Positions 32,425-43,775 of a stretch of DNA of 64,000 nucleotides are shown in pieces. The notes beneath the pieces are model-generated. The model was not told where the DNA came from. It saw only the letters and a list, made by a program, of their open reading frames with translations, and did no database searches. Each line of letters starts with the position of its first letter. Within the stretch, counting starts at the first letter, position 1. The DNA is taken from NCBI GenBank assembly GCA_029851415.1, contig CM056742.1, positions 87,534,748 to 87,598,747 of the forward strand. The letters run 5' to 3'. This DNA comes from Eretmocerus hayati (Eukaryota > Arthropoda > Insecta > Hymenoptera > Aphelinidae). The position numbers and the translations under genes are program-made.

Positions 32425-32949
32425 TGTTCACCAGGTATTGTGTTTGCTCACGAGACACACATCGACTAATCTGAATAATGAAGAGATCCGACTGTACTTA
32501 TTCGATTCCCCCGGCTCCCCTACTAACAGAGCACATGCGCGGAGTATAGTCCCCCCTCCTCTTTTCTCAAAGCGCATGCGTAGAGATCCTCTCTATTGGA
32601 ATCATAGAGGGGGAGCAGAAGGTTCACTCGATATATATATATATGATAATATATACACTGATGAAATGATAGATTTCTGTTGAGAATATTTCAAGTTGGA
32701 AGGTTTCTGTAATACATGATTTGATCTTGTTTTGAACTAGTTATTTAAGTTTGAGTGGACTCGAAAATGACATTGAGAAATAATGAAAATGGCTCTTGGA
32801 TTGAAAATATCATTGTATGGGTGGTGGGTATAGTGAATACCAGTCATTATTTATAAATATAGAATATGTATACAAAAGACGTACGATCTAATACATTCTA
32901 CTTAACATATTTCATCCATTACCCTAGAATCATTCTTACATTTTCAATT

Positions 32950-32986
<37 letters not shown>

Positions 32987-33235
32987 TTATAACTGATTCT
33001 ATTGCAGGACAATATATTCGCAAAATCGCATTCATCATCTCAGAACACGTTTCATACGCCTAGAGAGCAAGCTCCTAGCCCTTATGGGACTCCCCCTCAT
33101 CTTGAGGATCTGTCCCAGACGTATGCGGGATCCTATTGATTTCTTCCGGCGGTTCTCACTAGACTTCCTGCCATGCTATCCAATTTTCTTCTTCTTCAAG
33201 ACCTCTCTATGACGTCGATAATATTGTGCTTTTTG
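32425..33235. other. Intergenic DNA with a TA microsatellite
   Basis: No supportable intact gene. (AT)n occupies 32,953-32,984. A basic, coding-like minus-strand stretch at about 33,050-33,230 may be the decayed continuation of the neighbouring exon. Confidence 0.45.
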
Positions 33236-34334
33236 TCATCGTCGCATACGCTCGGCCATTTCCTCACGTAGTCGGATCTCCAAGCGTTGTCGCTCTTCGT
33301 CGACAGGTGGAGCTCCGAGTGCTGTCGTTGGCTTAAGGCGATGCGGTCACCGTGCACGCTGAACTTTGTTCATAGAACTCTCAAAATCTTTTCCATTATG
33401 GGCTAAACGACGAGTTATCCAGGCTTTATTATCATCTAACTTGGCCTGGATAACTCTTCGTTTGGCCCAAATCGGACTAGATTTTGAGAGTTTTGTGAAC
33501 GAAAATGTACCAATTTGTAGGTAAGAAAGTACCCGCGGGCAAGTTATTCTCGTTTATTAGTGATAACCTTGTGATTGGTGACAAATAATGAGTTGTCCAC
33601 CACAATTCAGATGATAATACGTAATGGACAAATCGTCTCCAACTTCGTTTCGAGAAAATTTTTTGATTTACATCCAAATAAGATATAATTTCCGGATTGC
33701 ACGGTGACCGCATCGCCTTAACAGCGTATAATCGCGCCGGCTGGGGTCTTGTGGGCTTCCTCCAATACACAGACTCATCTTCCACAGACTCGGCCTCCAC
33801 AGAATCGTTCTCCACAGACTCATCCACCATGGCATCTCTCTCATTGTCATCATTCTTTTCCTCCTGCTCGAGTGCCTTTGTTTCAGATGGAGCACCCTCT
33901 ACAGACTCAATCGTATTGATGAATGCCATGACTCTCTCAGCTATCATTGGGTTAAGAGCGCACTTTCTCGCTGCAGCACATTCAATTTTTGGACGCCTTT
34001 CCCACTGTAGATCACGAGTCTTCCGGAGGTGGGGATCAAATCGGTCGTTCCACCTCTTCATTAGATTCGGCTTATGAAATGGGTCATATGGACCAGCCCG
34101 CTCCGGAAGAGCGACGCATGGATGAACGAGATCCAAATTAGATTGACATGCTAAGAACTCTTTAATACCGACGTACTCACTGTCGATGGTCACGAGATCA
34201 CTCTCACGTATATTCTTTTGTTTTCGTTTTTGTTCTTCTTTTTTCTCTTCTTCTATTTCTTTGGTGATCTCAATCGGGTCTCGGGCGAACCGCAGATCGG
34301 TCGAATAGTCATCAGCTGAATAGTCCCATCGCTC
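33236..34334 (-). pseudogene. Unrecognised spliced gene exon interrupted by a MITE
   Basis: A long minus-strand frame starts at a strong acceptor (polypyrimidine tract then ACAG, ending at 34,335). It encodes an acidic/basic helix (EITKEIEEEKKEEQKRKQ), a middle with PERAGPYDPFHKP and WNDRFDPHLRKTRDLQWE, and an acidic repeat-like stretch (SVENDSVEAESVEDESVYW). At 33,721 it meets a TTAA-flanked element. Beyond that element (from 33,336) the same frame resumes with KPTTALGAPPVDEERQRLEI and ends at TGA 33,236-33,238. The family is not recognised. Without the insertion it would be one coding exon of a host or element gene. Confidence 0.5.
33337..33717. mobile_element. 381-bp MITE with TTAA target duplication
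   Basis: It is bounded by TTAA (33,333-33,336 and 33,718-33,721) and has a perfect 20-bp terminal inverted repeat GGCGATGCGGTCACCGTGCA. TTAA duplication is used by piggyBac and Kolobok superfamilies; the terminal GG is more Kolobok-like, but the family is undetermined. The interior contains an imperfect hairpin of about 130 bp near 33,370-33,500. No transposase. Confidence 0.8.
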
Positions 34335-34511
34335 CTGTAACAGAAAAAGAAACCGTAGGTATTAGAATATACGAGAGCGTTGCCAAACGCGATGGGTGAG
34401 CCACAAGGGCCTCCGTAACGGGAGCTGCGGGAAGAGGAAGAGGAGGAAACGAGGAAGATCTCGCCCGTTCACTCACTCGTGCGCGCGCGCCAGCTCTCTC
34501 TCTCTTTCTCT

Positions 34512-34512
<1 letters not shown>

Positions 34513-34562
<50 letters not shown>

Positions 34563-37500
34563 TGGAATATAAGGAAAAATCCGATGACAAGACATCCCTA
34601 TTGGATATCCCACCGGCAGACCATGAGCGCTTCCATTCTGCCCACCCCGTGAACCGGATGAGCATAAATCCAGCGCCCGTGTGCCCTGGGGGCTAGAATC
34701 TTCTGCTCTCAGCCCTACAGTGTTGGCAAGCCATCACTGCAGAACTGGGGGCAGCTAACCACTATCTAACCAACCCACCCCGGAACCGCGTTAGCAATAC
34801 TTCAGGGTGGGAGGCGTATCGCGCTCAAGGTCGAGCGACTCTCTCTTCTCACGACTCGCAGGTGTTGTTGCTCCTTCTTCGATCTTTCCCTACTCTTTTT
34901 ACTTCGATCTCCTCTCTTCTTCCTTCTCTCTTCTTTCTTCTTCCTTCTTTGTTTCCTATTCAGTTCATCATATTCCTTCTGGAATAATTTGAACCTCTCC
35001 TGTTTGAATCGGCAGACTCACTGTGATTCGCTTGCTTCGAGGCGCATCACTTCCCTTTCTTTCTCCTTCTCACGGGTCATCACCAGCTTAATGTATCCGG
35101 TGACTCTATCCCATGTCTCCTGATTGCGGAGCAAGTACGGGACGAGGTTCTCAGGTGTTAGTTGAGCACCCAGCCATTCATCCAACTCGGCGCGCTCCCT
35201 TGAGGTGTCGTTGCACGTGAACATAGCGTATTCCGCGTCATCCCAGTTGTCCAGGCAATCTGACATGCTGGGGATGTCCTCTTCTTGAACCGGGTCAGGT
35301 AGGCACCGAAGCAACCGTGATCACTCAGTGCCTGCGTCGTCCAGTAGTCCATCTCTCCGTGGGTGCGTTCCGCCCACTCGGCTACGTCACGGATCAACCG
35401 GTGCGTCCATCTGCCGTTCGCAAATGGCGAATCCCACTCAGTTCGCCACTGTTCGAGGGTGCTCTCCTTCTCGTTGTCGCGGATGATCTCCTTCATCATC
35501 GGAGTGAGTACTCGTTCGGCTCCGATCACTTCCTGGCGGTCCCAGATCCTCACTCGCTCCGCGAAGAGCAAGTGGATGAGCGGTGTACTCGCCAATACGT
35601 AAGCTGCATCTCCTGACACGGTGCCGTAGGCACGGATACTTCTCAGGGCCGCTTTCCGGTGGACAGGCCCCATCCTCTCCTCGATGTTGGTCTTCTCTAC
35701 TCTCTTTCCCCATACGGATGCACCGTAGAGCATGATAGAGGTGCTGACGGTGTTGAGAAGTGCGCGCCTCTTTTCCTTTGGTCCCCCGATATTCGGCATC
35801 AGCCACTGTAGTGCCGCATCAACCCTGCTCGCTTTCTGGGCGACCTCCTGGATGTGCTTCTTGAACGACCACTTGTCGTCAAGCCATACGAAGAGATATT
35901 CCAGCTCCGTCTTGCGTGGGATCTCTTGCCCGTTGATGTAAAAGTGGGGCAAGTCAAACTTCCTGCGTCTTGTGACAACGATTGCTTCGCACTCCTTGAC
36001 AGCAAGCTCCAGGAGCCTGCTGATCATCCACTCGTAGACTCGGGCCAGCGCCTCATTTGCGCATCTGCCCAAGAGTTCCTCGTTGTCGGCCCAGACTATG
36101 AGTCCCGCGTCGTCCGCAAAAGCCACGATTATCACTCCTTCGGGCAGTTCGATAGACAGTAGACTGTCGTACTGGGTGTTCCAGTTGAACGGCCCGGAAA
36201 CCGATCCCTGTTCGATTCTGGCGGACAATACCCGAATCTCTTGTCCCTCGTCGGTGTCGTACACGAGTGTCCTGTTTTGCAGATAGTCACTCGTGAAAGC
36301 TAGTAGATAGAGCGGCACTTCACCTGCTTGGGATTGATAGACTCGCTCCCAGCTCGCGCAGTTGAACGCGTTCTTTATGTCCAACGCAATAATGGCACAG
36401 AATCCTCTTCTCCCTTGGTATGGGTCTCCTACCGACGCTTGAACCCGTTCTTGGACGTCCTCGATCGCGTGCACAGTGCTTCGTCCCTTCCGGAACCCAA
36501 ACTGCATTGGTGATAGCCCGCCGCTCTCTCCGTAGGCTTTCTCCACCCTGTTGAGCACCATCCTCTCCCGGGAAAGTTCCTGCGCTCAGACAGATGTTGA
36601 AGAGGTCGAGGAGTAAATCTGGCCTGTATTTGAAGACCAGTTTCAGAGCCTCGTTTGGAATGCCGTCCAGTCCAGGGGCCTTGCCATTGGGCAGCCTCTT
36701 TGCCGCTGTGAGTAGTTCTTGCATAGTGAAGAGCGGGATGGGATCTTCGCTCTCCGGAGGGAATGTCGCTCTGGGTTCTCCTGCTCGGAAGAGATCTCCC
36801 ACGATGCTGCGCAAGGTTGCTGCATCGGTCGGTGCTGGGTTGCCCCTCCGGGTTCGGACCTTTGACATGACCACGCGGTATGGCGTGCCCCAGGGGTCTC
36901 CGTTAACCATAACTCACAATTCACCCCAGCATTTCTCCTTGCTCCTCCAGATAGCTAGAACAAGAGCCTTCTTTGCTTCTTTGTACGCTCTGTCATCTTC
37001 CGCCAGCGATGGTCGTTGCAGCTTCCTTGATCGCCACGCGGTCCTTCTTATCTTGTTGCTCGTTTTCCGTAGAGCCCTCATCTCATCTGTGATCCAGTAC
37101 TCTGGTTTCCTTCCGTGTCGCCTGTCTCTGTCTGTCAGTCCTAAGCCGAAACCAAACATGTCGATGGTCACTCAATGTTTCCGTGTCCAGAACCTCCCAC
37201 GATGTCATACGTCCCATGAGCGACGGGCTTATGAACGTCAGGTCGAGGACCGAAGACGAACCTCCCTCCCTGGGCCGAGTGTCGTGTCGGTAGTAGGCGA
37301 TAACCCCCGTCTCGTTCGCGAGCACTAATCTCAATGCCTCCATGGCATCAGCGAGTATTACTCCCCGTCTATCACGCGGCCCTCCTCTCCAAGTCGGTTC
37401 CTTGGAGTTGAAATCCCCCGTGATTATAACTGGGCTCCCTCATTGCCTCACATCCTCTTCTAGGTCGTGGAGCTTGTCTTCAAATTCGTGCGTCTTGAGC

Positions 37501-37570
37501 GACGGCGAATAGTAGTAGCTGTAGACTGCTGTGCCCCCTATGGTCTTTTGCCCGAAACCGCGGCCACTTC
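34513..37570 (-). mobile_element. R1-like non-LTR retrotransposon, copy A (5' truncated)
   Basis: Minus-strand endonuclease-RT element. The poly(A) tail appears as 47 T's at 34,513-34,559, with a 3' UTR of about 450 bp next to it. The ORF2 remains span about 35,018-37,570. The endonuclease end has GDFN and SDHRHVWF. The RT has LPNGKAPGLDGIP, FGFRKGRSTVHAI, ALDIKNAFN, EQGSVSGPFNWN and FADD, and a long C-terminal domain follows. The reading frame changes near 36.9, 36.56 and 35.3 kb, so the copy is dead. The RT pattern is that of the R1 clade, which often inserts into 28S rDNA; no rDNA flanks are seen. Confidence 0.8.
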
Positions 37571-38302
37571 TGTTTGAATCGGCAGACTCACTGTGATTCG
37601 CCTGCTCCAAGGCGCCTCACTTCCCTTTCTTTCTCCTCCTTACGGGTCATCACCAGCTTAATGTATCCGGTGACTCTATTCCATATCTCCTGGTTGCGGA
37701 GCAAGTACGGGACGAGGTTCTCAGGTGTTAGTTGAGCACCCAGCCATTCATCTCACTCGGCTCGCTCCCTTCGGGTGTAATTGCACGTGAACATAGCGTG
37801 TTCAGCGTCATCCCAGTTGTCCAGGCATGACTGACATAATGGGGATGTCCTCTTCTTGAACCGGGTAGGCACCGAAGCAACCGTGATCACTCAGTGCCTG
37901 CGTCGTCCAGTAGTCCATCTCTTCGTGGGTGCGTTCCGGCCACTCGGCGATGTCACGGATCAACCGGTGCGTCCATCTGCCATTCGCAAATGGCGAATCC
38001 CACTCAGTTTGCTTCTGTTCGAGGGTGCTCTCCTTCTCGTTGTCGCGGATGATCTCCTTCATCGTCGGAGTGAGTACTCGTTCGGCTTCGATCACTCCCT
38101 GGCGGTCCCAGATCCTCACTCGCTCCGCGACGAGCAAGTGGATGAGCGGTGTACTCGCCAATACGTAAGCCGCATCTCCTGACACGGTGCCGTAGGCACG
38201 GATACTTCTCAGGGCCGCTCTCCGGTGGACAGGCCCCATCCTCTCCTCGATGATGGTCTTCTCTACTCTCTTTCCCCACACGGGTGCACCGTACAGCATT
38301 AT
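37571..38302 (-). mobile_element. R1-like copy B, C-terminal piece in tandem
   Basis: Sequence nearly identical to the 3' half of copy A's ORF2 (compare 35,001-35,730). It covers the RT C-terminal part (YGAPVWGKRVEKTIIEERMG, LASTPLIHLLVAERVRIWD). It lacks the 3' UTR and is joined head-to-tail to the endonuclease part of copy A at 37,571. Its 5' end stops at a CT microsatellite. Confidence 0.75.

Positions 38303-38363
<61 letters not shown>
38303..38363. repeat. (CT)n microsatellite
   Basis: About 60 bp of CT repeat with two small interruptions, lying between the R1 copy B and the next retroelement. Confidence 0.9.
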
Positions 38364-38366
<3 letters not shown>

Positions 38367-40773
38367 ATAAACGAATACCGTTATAAACGAATTAGCTCCT
38401 GAGAAAACTATTAATCCGCGAAAAAATGACGCTCCCTGGATTGGTCCTGAGCTGCGGGTACTCATAAAGGAGCGAGACGCGACGCGCAGGCGCTGGGAGC
38501 GGAATCAACGTAACCAGCGCAAGTGTCCTGAGCTTCAAAATGAGTACTTTCGGCTCAGTGAAGAGGTTGACTTGCGCATCGAACGAGAGCGTAACTCCTT
38601 CCTTCAAAGTCATCTTTCTGACGCTCTCGATCAACAGAAGAACATCTGGAAGGAAATGCGCAACCTCGGCCTCTTGCCTAAGAGCAAAGAGGAGGAACTT
38701 CATGGTTTCACACCGGATGAGTTAAACGCACACTTTGCGGGGGTTTCCGTTTCGCCCCACGAAAATATTGAAGAAGCAATGGACGATATTGACTCGGTGC
38801 CAGAGGAGGGGTTTAAATTTAAGCCCACAAATTTCACTGATGTAGTCCTTGCCATCAAACATTTCTCCTCGCAGGCCCGTGGAGCGGATGGAATACCTCA
38901 AAGTGTGATCGCGAAAGCTCTCCCGGCTATTGGTGATCTTATTGTACATATTTTTAACTCCTCTTTCGCTCATAGCATTTTTCCCGAGGCTTGGAAGCAA
39001 GCGCAGCTGATCGCATTAAAGAAGACTGCCACTCCATCAACGGTCTCGGATTTCCGTCCCATAGCGCTGCTGTGCTTCCTCTCCAAGGTTTTGGAAAAAA
39101 TCGCACATGACCAAATCACGGAGTATTTAAAAATTGAGAATCTACTTGATCCCTTCCAAGCTGGTTTCAAGCAACATCACAGTACCCAGACGGCACTGCT
39201 CAAGTTGACAGACGACATCAGAGTAGGAATTGACAGAAAGAAGATCACTCTGCTCCTACTGTTCGACTTTAGCAAAGCATTCGATACAATCTCACCATGC
39301 AAGCTGCTGAGGAAGCTACGACACCTTGGCTTCTCGAGATCGGCACTCCTGTGGATAAAATCATATTTACAGGGTCGCACCCAACAAATCACTTCTAAAG
39401 TAGGTAAATCTGATTGGCTCGAAACCAATCTGGGTGTTCCGCAGGGGTCCGTTCTTGGGCCTCTCCTCTTCAGCTTGTATGTGAATGATTTGCCCGGGCT
39501 ATTGAATGGAAAGTCAGTGAACCATATATTCTACGCAGATGATCTTCAGATCTATCTTCAAGTTGACAAGAAGAACATCAAGGAGGGGATTGCTCGACTG
39601 GGAGACATAGGGCGACTCGTTGCTGAATGGGCTAGGAACTCCGACCTGCGCCTCAACGCTGGCAAGACCAAGGCAATCTTTTTCAGTTCCGACCGGAACG
39701 TTAGAGACTTGCAACGAATGAACTTGCCAGGGGTTGAGATACAGGATGGAGTGTTTGTCCCATTCAGTGATACTGTCGTGAGTCTTGGTGTTACACTTGA
39801 CAGCGAACTAACGTGGAAACCGCACATTGATCAAGTTACCAAAAAAGTCAACAGAGCCCTCTATGGATTGCGGTTTTTTAGGGCGTGTATCACCAGACCT
39901 CTCCGAATTCGCCTAGTCGAGTCACTTGTTCAACCGCATTTGGATTACTGTACGGTCGTGTACCTCGACGCCACGGACGAACAGCGGCAACGGATACAAC
40001 GACTAAGCAATTCATGTGTGAGATATATTTTTGATCTTAGGAGAGACGAGCATATCACCCCGTTTAGGGAGCGTCTGGGCTGGTTACGTACTGATTCGCG
40101 TCGAATGTACTTCGCAGCTCTCTTGATGCATAAGATCATGCACTTAGGAGAACCTGGCTACCTAGCTGCGATGTTTACCAGGTACCAATCTGAACGCCCC
40201 GCACGTGGTGATGCAGAAGAGCGGACACTCAAAGTTCCCAATATGAGACTTGAATATGGTAGAAGATCTTTCCAGGTTCAATGTGCTCACTTGTGGAACT
40301 TTCTCCCTTCGGGCTTTCGGCAAATTCAAAAAATTTCACTTTTTAAAGACGCTCTAAAAGAATTTTTCTTGTTGCAACCCTCCCGGAGGATTGACGTGGA
40401 CCAGAAACAGTACTTCAATCTCTGATAGGCTTGGGCTCTTTTCAATTAGTCTTTTTCTAGTTTTAGTCGAGTTTTACGTGGCTTACCTGTCACATAACTC
40501 TTAAATCTGTGATAGTTTCCGGGCCCATGTCTGTCTTTTCATATGTACTGATGTACCTCGATTAATTAATTACCTAATTTATTTTGACTCGTGCGCATCT
40601 CTCGATGCCTTTTCAATGACTAGTCACATTCTGTGATAAATGAAATTTCCTTGACCAAAATGACAAATTGTATGATATTTATATGTTGATTATGACCGTT
40701 ATATGTATCTCATTTAATTGTATTTTTACTTTTGCCACCAGGCGAATAAAGGGAATCAATCAATCAATCAATC
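38364..40773 (+). mobile_element. Non-LTR retrotransposon (CR1/Jockey superfamily), 5' truncated
   Basis: The RT ORF is open from about 38,390 to 40,425 without a lesion. RT motifs are ARGADGIPQSVI, SDFRPIALLCFLSKVLEK, LLLFDFSKAFDTI, LGVPQGSVLGPLLF and the catalytic IFYADDLQIY. A C-terminal region (SLGVTLDSELTWKPHI, RVRYIFDLRRDEHI-like) typical of this superfamily follows. The endonuclease domain is missing, so the copy is 5' truncated and immobile. The 3' end has a short UTR and an (AATC)5 tail at 40,754-40,773. The exact clade cannot be fixed by eye. Confidence 0.8.
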
Positions 40774-40820
40774 TCTCTCTCCCTCTCCCTCTCCCTCTCC
40801 CTCTCCCTCTCCCTCTCCCT
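40754..40820. repeat. (AATC)n tail then (CTCCCT)n microsatellite
   Basis: (AATC)5 ends the retroelement and runs into about eight CTCCCT units. Confidence 0.85.
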
Positions 40821-43515
40821 TAGACACAAAACTATGCAGCCTCCCGCCCCCTCCAAACCCACTCACGTCCTCGTGCACTCCCACTCACCCAACCATACCA
40901 ATCCACCCACCCATGCCACCCACCGACTCATGCACATCTATACTCCCGCCCATATACCCCCACCCACATGCTTGTGATCATACACACTACGCTCGCACAC
41001 TCTCCTCATGCGTCCGAACACCCGTACTTTCACATGCCCATATGCACACACACGCACACACACTCGTACATAATCACGTAACACATGATGTACACCACTG
41101 CTCACCTCTTCATAAGTCTTCATAGTCTCCCAGTCATCGTCAGATCTGAGCCCTGGAAGTTCCGCACCCTGGAGGGCAAGCTCCGGGTACGATGAGACTT
41201 TTGGCTCGTCTTCGGGCAGTCCCCCTCGAGCTAGTTGCACTGGGGCATTTTGTGGAGCGATGGTAGGTCCTTTCGGATCGAGCTGTCAGATGGTTGTGAT
41301 TCTCTAGAGGGCTCAATTGACCAGAATGCACAACCCTTACCGAGGACCAAGAGGGCTGCCCGTGGTCCCCACGAGCAGTCCTCTTGGAGCTCGTAAACCC
41401 TTGTATCCTGAGCCATCAACACGAGAAAAGAGCTAACAAGATTTTACTCACCGTAGTTCAATACTTACCTTAAAGACGTATACAATCACAAATACAGTAT
41501 ACTGACCATCACTGCTCATTTAATGACACTTTGAAATGAATAGGGAATACATAGATTCACAAAAGAGAAAGAAAAGAAACAGCTGTATTCGGAGGTATCG
41601 TGAAGCTCAGCAGTCATTCAAACCAAGGCCGGGCGTAATTTGGTATACAACCCGGGACCTTGGAGGGCTGCAATCTCTATGAGCGGGATGCGCGCTTTTG
41701 GATACAGCATTCACACCTGAGTAAAAAAGAGAGAATGTAAAAAAAAGGTTCTAGTAGTGATCGAAGGATCGCTTGCTTTTGGTACAATGAGAGTACATTG
41801 CAGAAAAAGCAAGCGTCAAAATGTTATGGCTAGATTCAGCCGTGAGCGATCAATACACAGCCCCCATAATTACCACTTGGTTCGAGGGTCCTTGACTATC
41901 TTGATGACGGTCTGCTGCACTTTGATATTGAAAGGACACGGGCGCCATTGTTTTACTCTCATTAGTGCAGCAGTGACCGTCCGCGCGAGTATATGGCACG
42001 ATTGATGCCCATTATCGGCCTGCACCAATGCTGCTCAGTTTATGCGGTGTGGTGGATTGCTTTGAATAAAAAGAAAAACAGAGACAATACCCACCAATTC
42101 TTTCGTGTACGCTTCCCCTACAACGATATGTATGCGTGCTTATTGTTGCGTCCTTTTTTGTACACTCTGTTCACATCATTCGTAAACTAAGTGCACGAAA
42201 GCCGAGTGCACTTTGGTTGCCACCAAAAAAAGGTTGCCAGCAACTCAGGTACACGCAAAAAGGTAGTTATTACAGCTAAAAGAGTTTCTATGGATTACCT
42301 CTTTCTGGTTCGAAATGCTGCAATCGCTGGTCCAGAGAGAACACTGGTCCAGGATGGGTTGGTCGTGAACTCTCCAGGATTAGGAAAAAGTGGTTGTGAA
42401 CTCTCCAGTTTTCAAACATGGTGGTCGTGAACTCTCCTAGCTCAACTACTGCCGTGTCTATACCCAGGATGGGGTAAAGACTCACGACCAGCCGATGATA
42501 TCAGTGCTTACGGATGTACGGTGTTGTTAGATTTTTGATTACAAAGGGTATAGCCGGGTAAGATGGTGAAATCGGCCCCAGGCTACATCGCCAGGAAAAT
42601 TATGGAGTTCACTTGGTACCCGTAAAACATACCTCTAGAAGAAATTTCAGACCTTCAGACCCCTCCAGGCCGATATACACTGGAAAAGCTGAAAATCGGT
42701 ATTCTTTTTATTGTGGCGAGACCAATGGACGAAGAAATCAGGAAAAAATCACGAGATTCTGTTCTCATGCAACGAATATGAAAAAAATATTTTCAGGATT
42801 TATCATTGTCACACAGTGGCTAGAAACATTTTTCAAATTTTCAAGAATTCACCGAAAAAACGGGGTGATAGGTGCAGGCCGGGAAAAATTTTTTTCTAGT
42901 GTGTTCTTGCATATTTCACCAAGAAAAATTTGTTGCCCCATCTTTTAGGTGGTACAACACCTCGAAAAAATTAAATTGCCAAAAATGCTGTCTTTGGCGT
43001 AAAAAGCTATTCTGAACGTATTCAGTGATTTTTCACAGAAGTAAGACTATTTTTCCGGAAAGATCGTCGAATGTTACATAAAACACCGTGTGTTAACGGT
43101 TGATTTGGTGATTTTCGGATCGAATCTAATCTCAGATCAACCGGAAATTCATCAAAAATCGGATCGCTCACGCTCTCAAGAGGGTCAGAGCTTTCTCCAT
43201 TCCGTAGAAGCTTTCAAAATCCATTGGAATATAGGATATAGAGCAGTCTATTGCAGGATGGGACTCAGTATCCAGCCTCCCCCCCGCCCCCTCCCCGACC
43301 CGTCAAAAATCATACAGAAAATTCCCAGACACTCTTGGTAGTGTCTGATCAATCTCATGGAGTAAAATATTTTGATGACCAGAGAACGACGATTTGTCTC
43401 ACCAGTCCATCCATCATCCTTGTGCCTAAAACAAACTCAGGGAAAGTTGGAATCGAAGAATATTTGGCTACTGTCAGGGGCACAGTGAGCTCCATATATT
43501 ATTATATACTCATTG

Positions 43516-43518
<3 letters not shown>
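40821..43518. other. Intergenic DNA without a supportable gene
   Basis: A C/A-rich simple stretch (about 40,840-41,090) is followed by unique-looking DNA with short ORFs only. It includes a short repeat cluster and the second copy of a dispersed repeat, listed separately. Confidence 0.5.
42356..42516. repeat. Three ~32-bp repeats followed by dispersed repeat copy 2
   Basis: GGT(C/T)GTGAACTCTCC occurs near 42,360, 42,392 and 42,423. At 42,451-42,516 the sequence matches 18,117-18,182. Its TCACGACC is the complement of GGTCGTGA in the small repeats, so the block can fold back. Confidence 0.55.

Positions 43519-43567
<49 letters not shown>
43519..43567. repeat. (TA)n microsatellite
   Basis: About 24 uninterrupted TA units next to the 3' end of the following retroelement. 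Confidence 0.9.
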
Positions 43568-43569
<2 letters not shown>

Positions 43570-43775
43570 TCATATGTTAGAAAAGAGTACATAGCAACTC
43601 ATTTTATTCATTTTATCTTATTTTAAACAATATACGGGCAATATGCCCTTTACATAAGTATAAAAATATCCAAGAGCGACATAAATATCTTCAGAAAACA
43701 ACAACATGAGAAATCAAGATAATGTATCATAAAATAAATAATATGCAGTTAAGCAAATATAAATAATTGAGAGAC

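Noticed and set aside
32866..33063. ORF crossing the (TA)n tract at 32.95 kb
   Set aside because: The repetitive YIYIYI product comes from the microsatellite; not a gene.
40718..41125. Ser/Pro-rich ORF over the CTCCCT repeat
   Set aside because: The product is a translation of simple sequence and C-rich DNA, with no conserved features.
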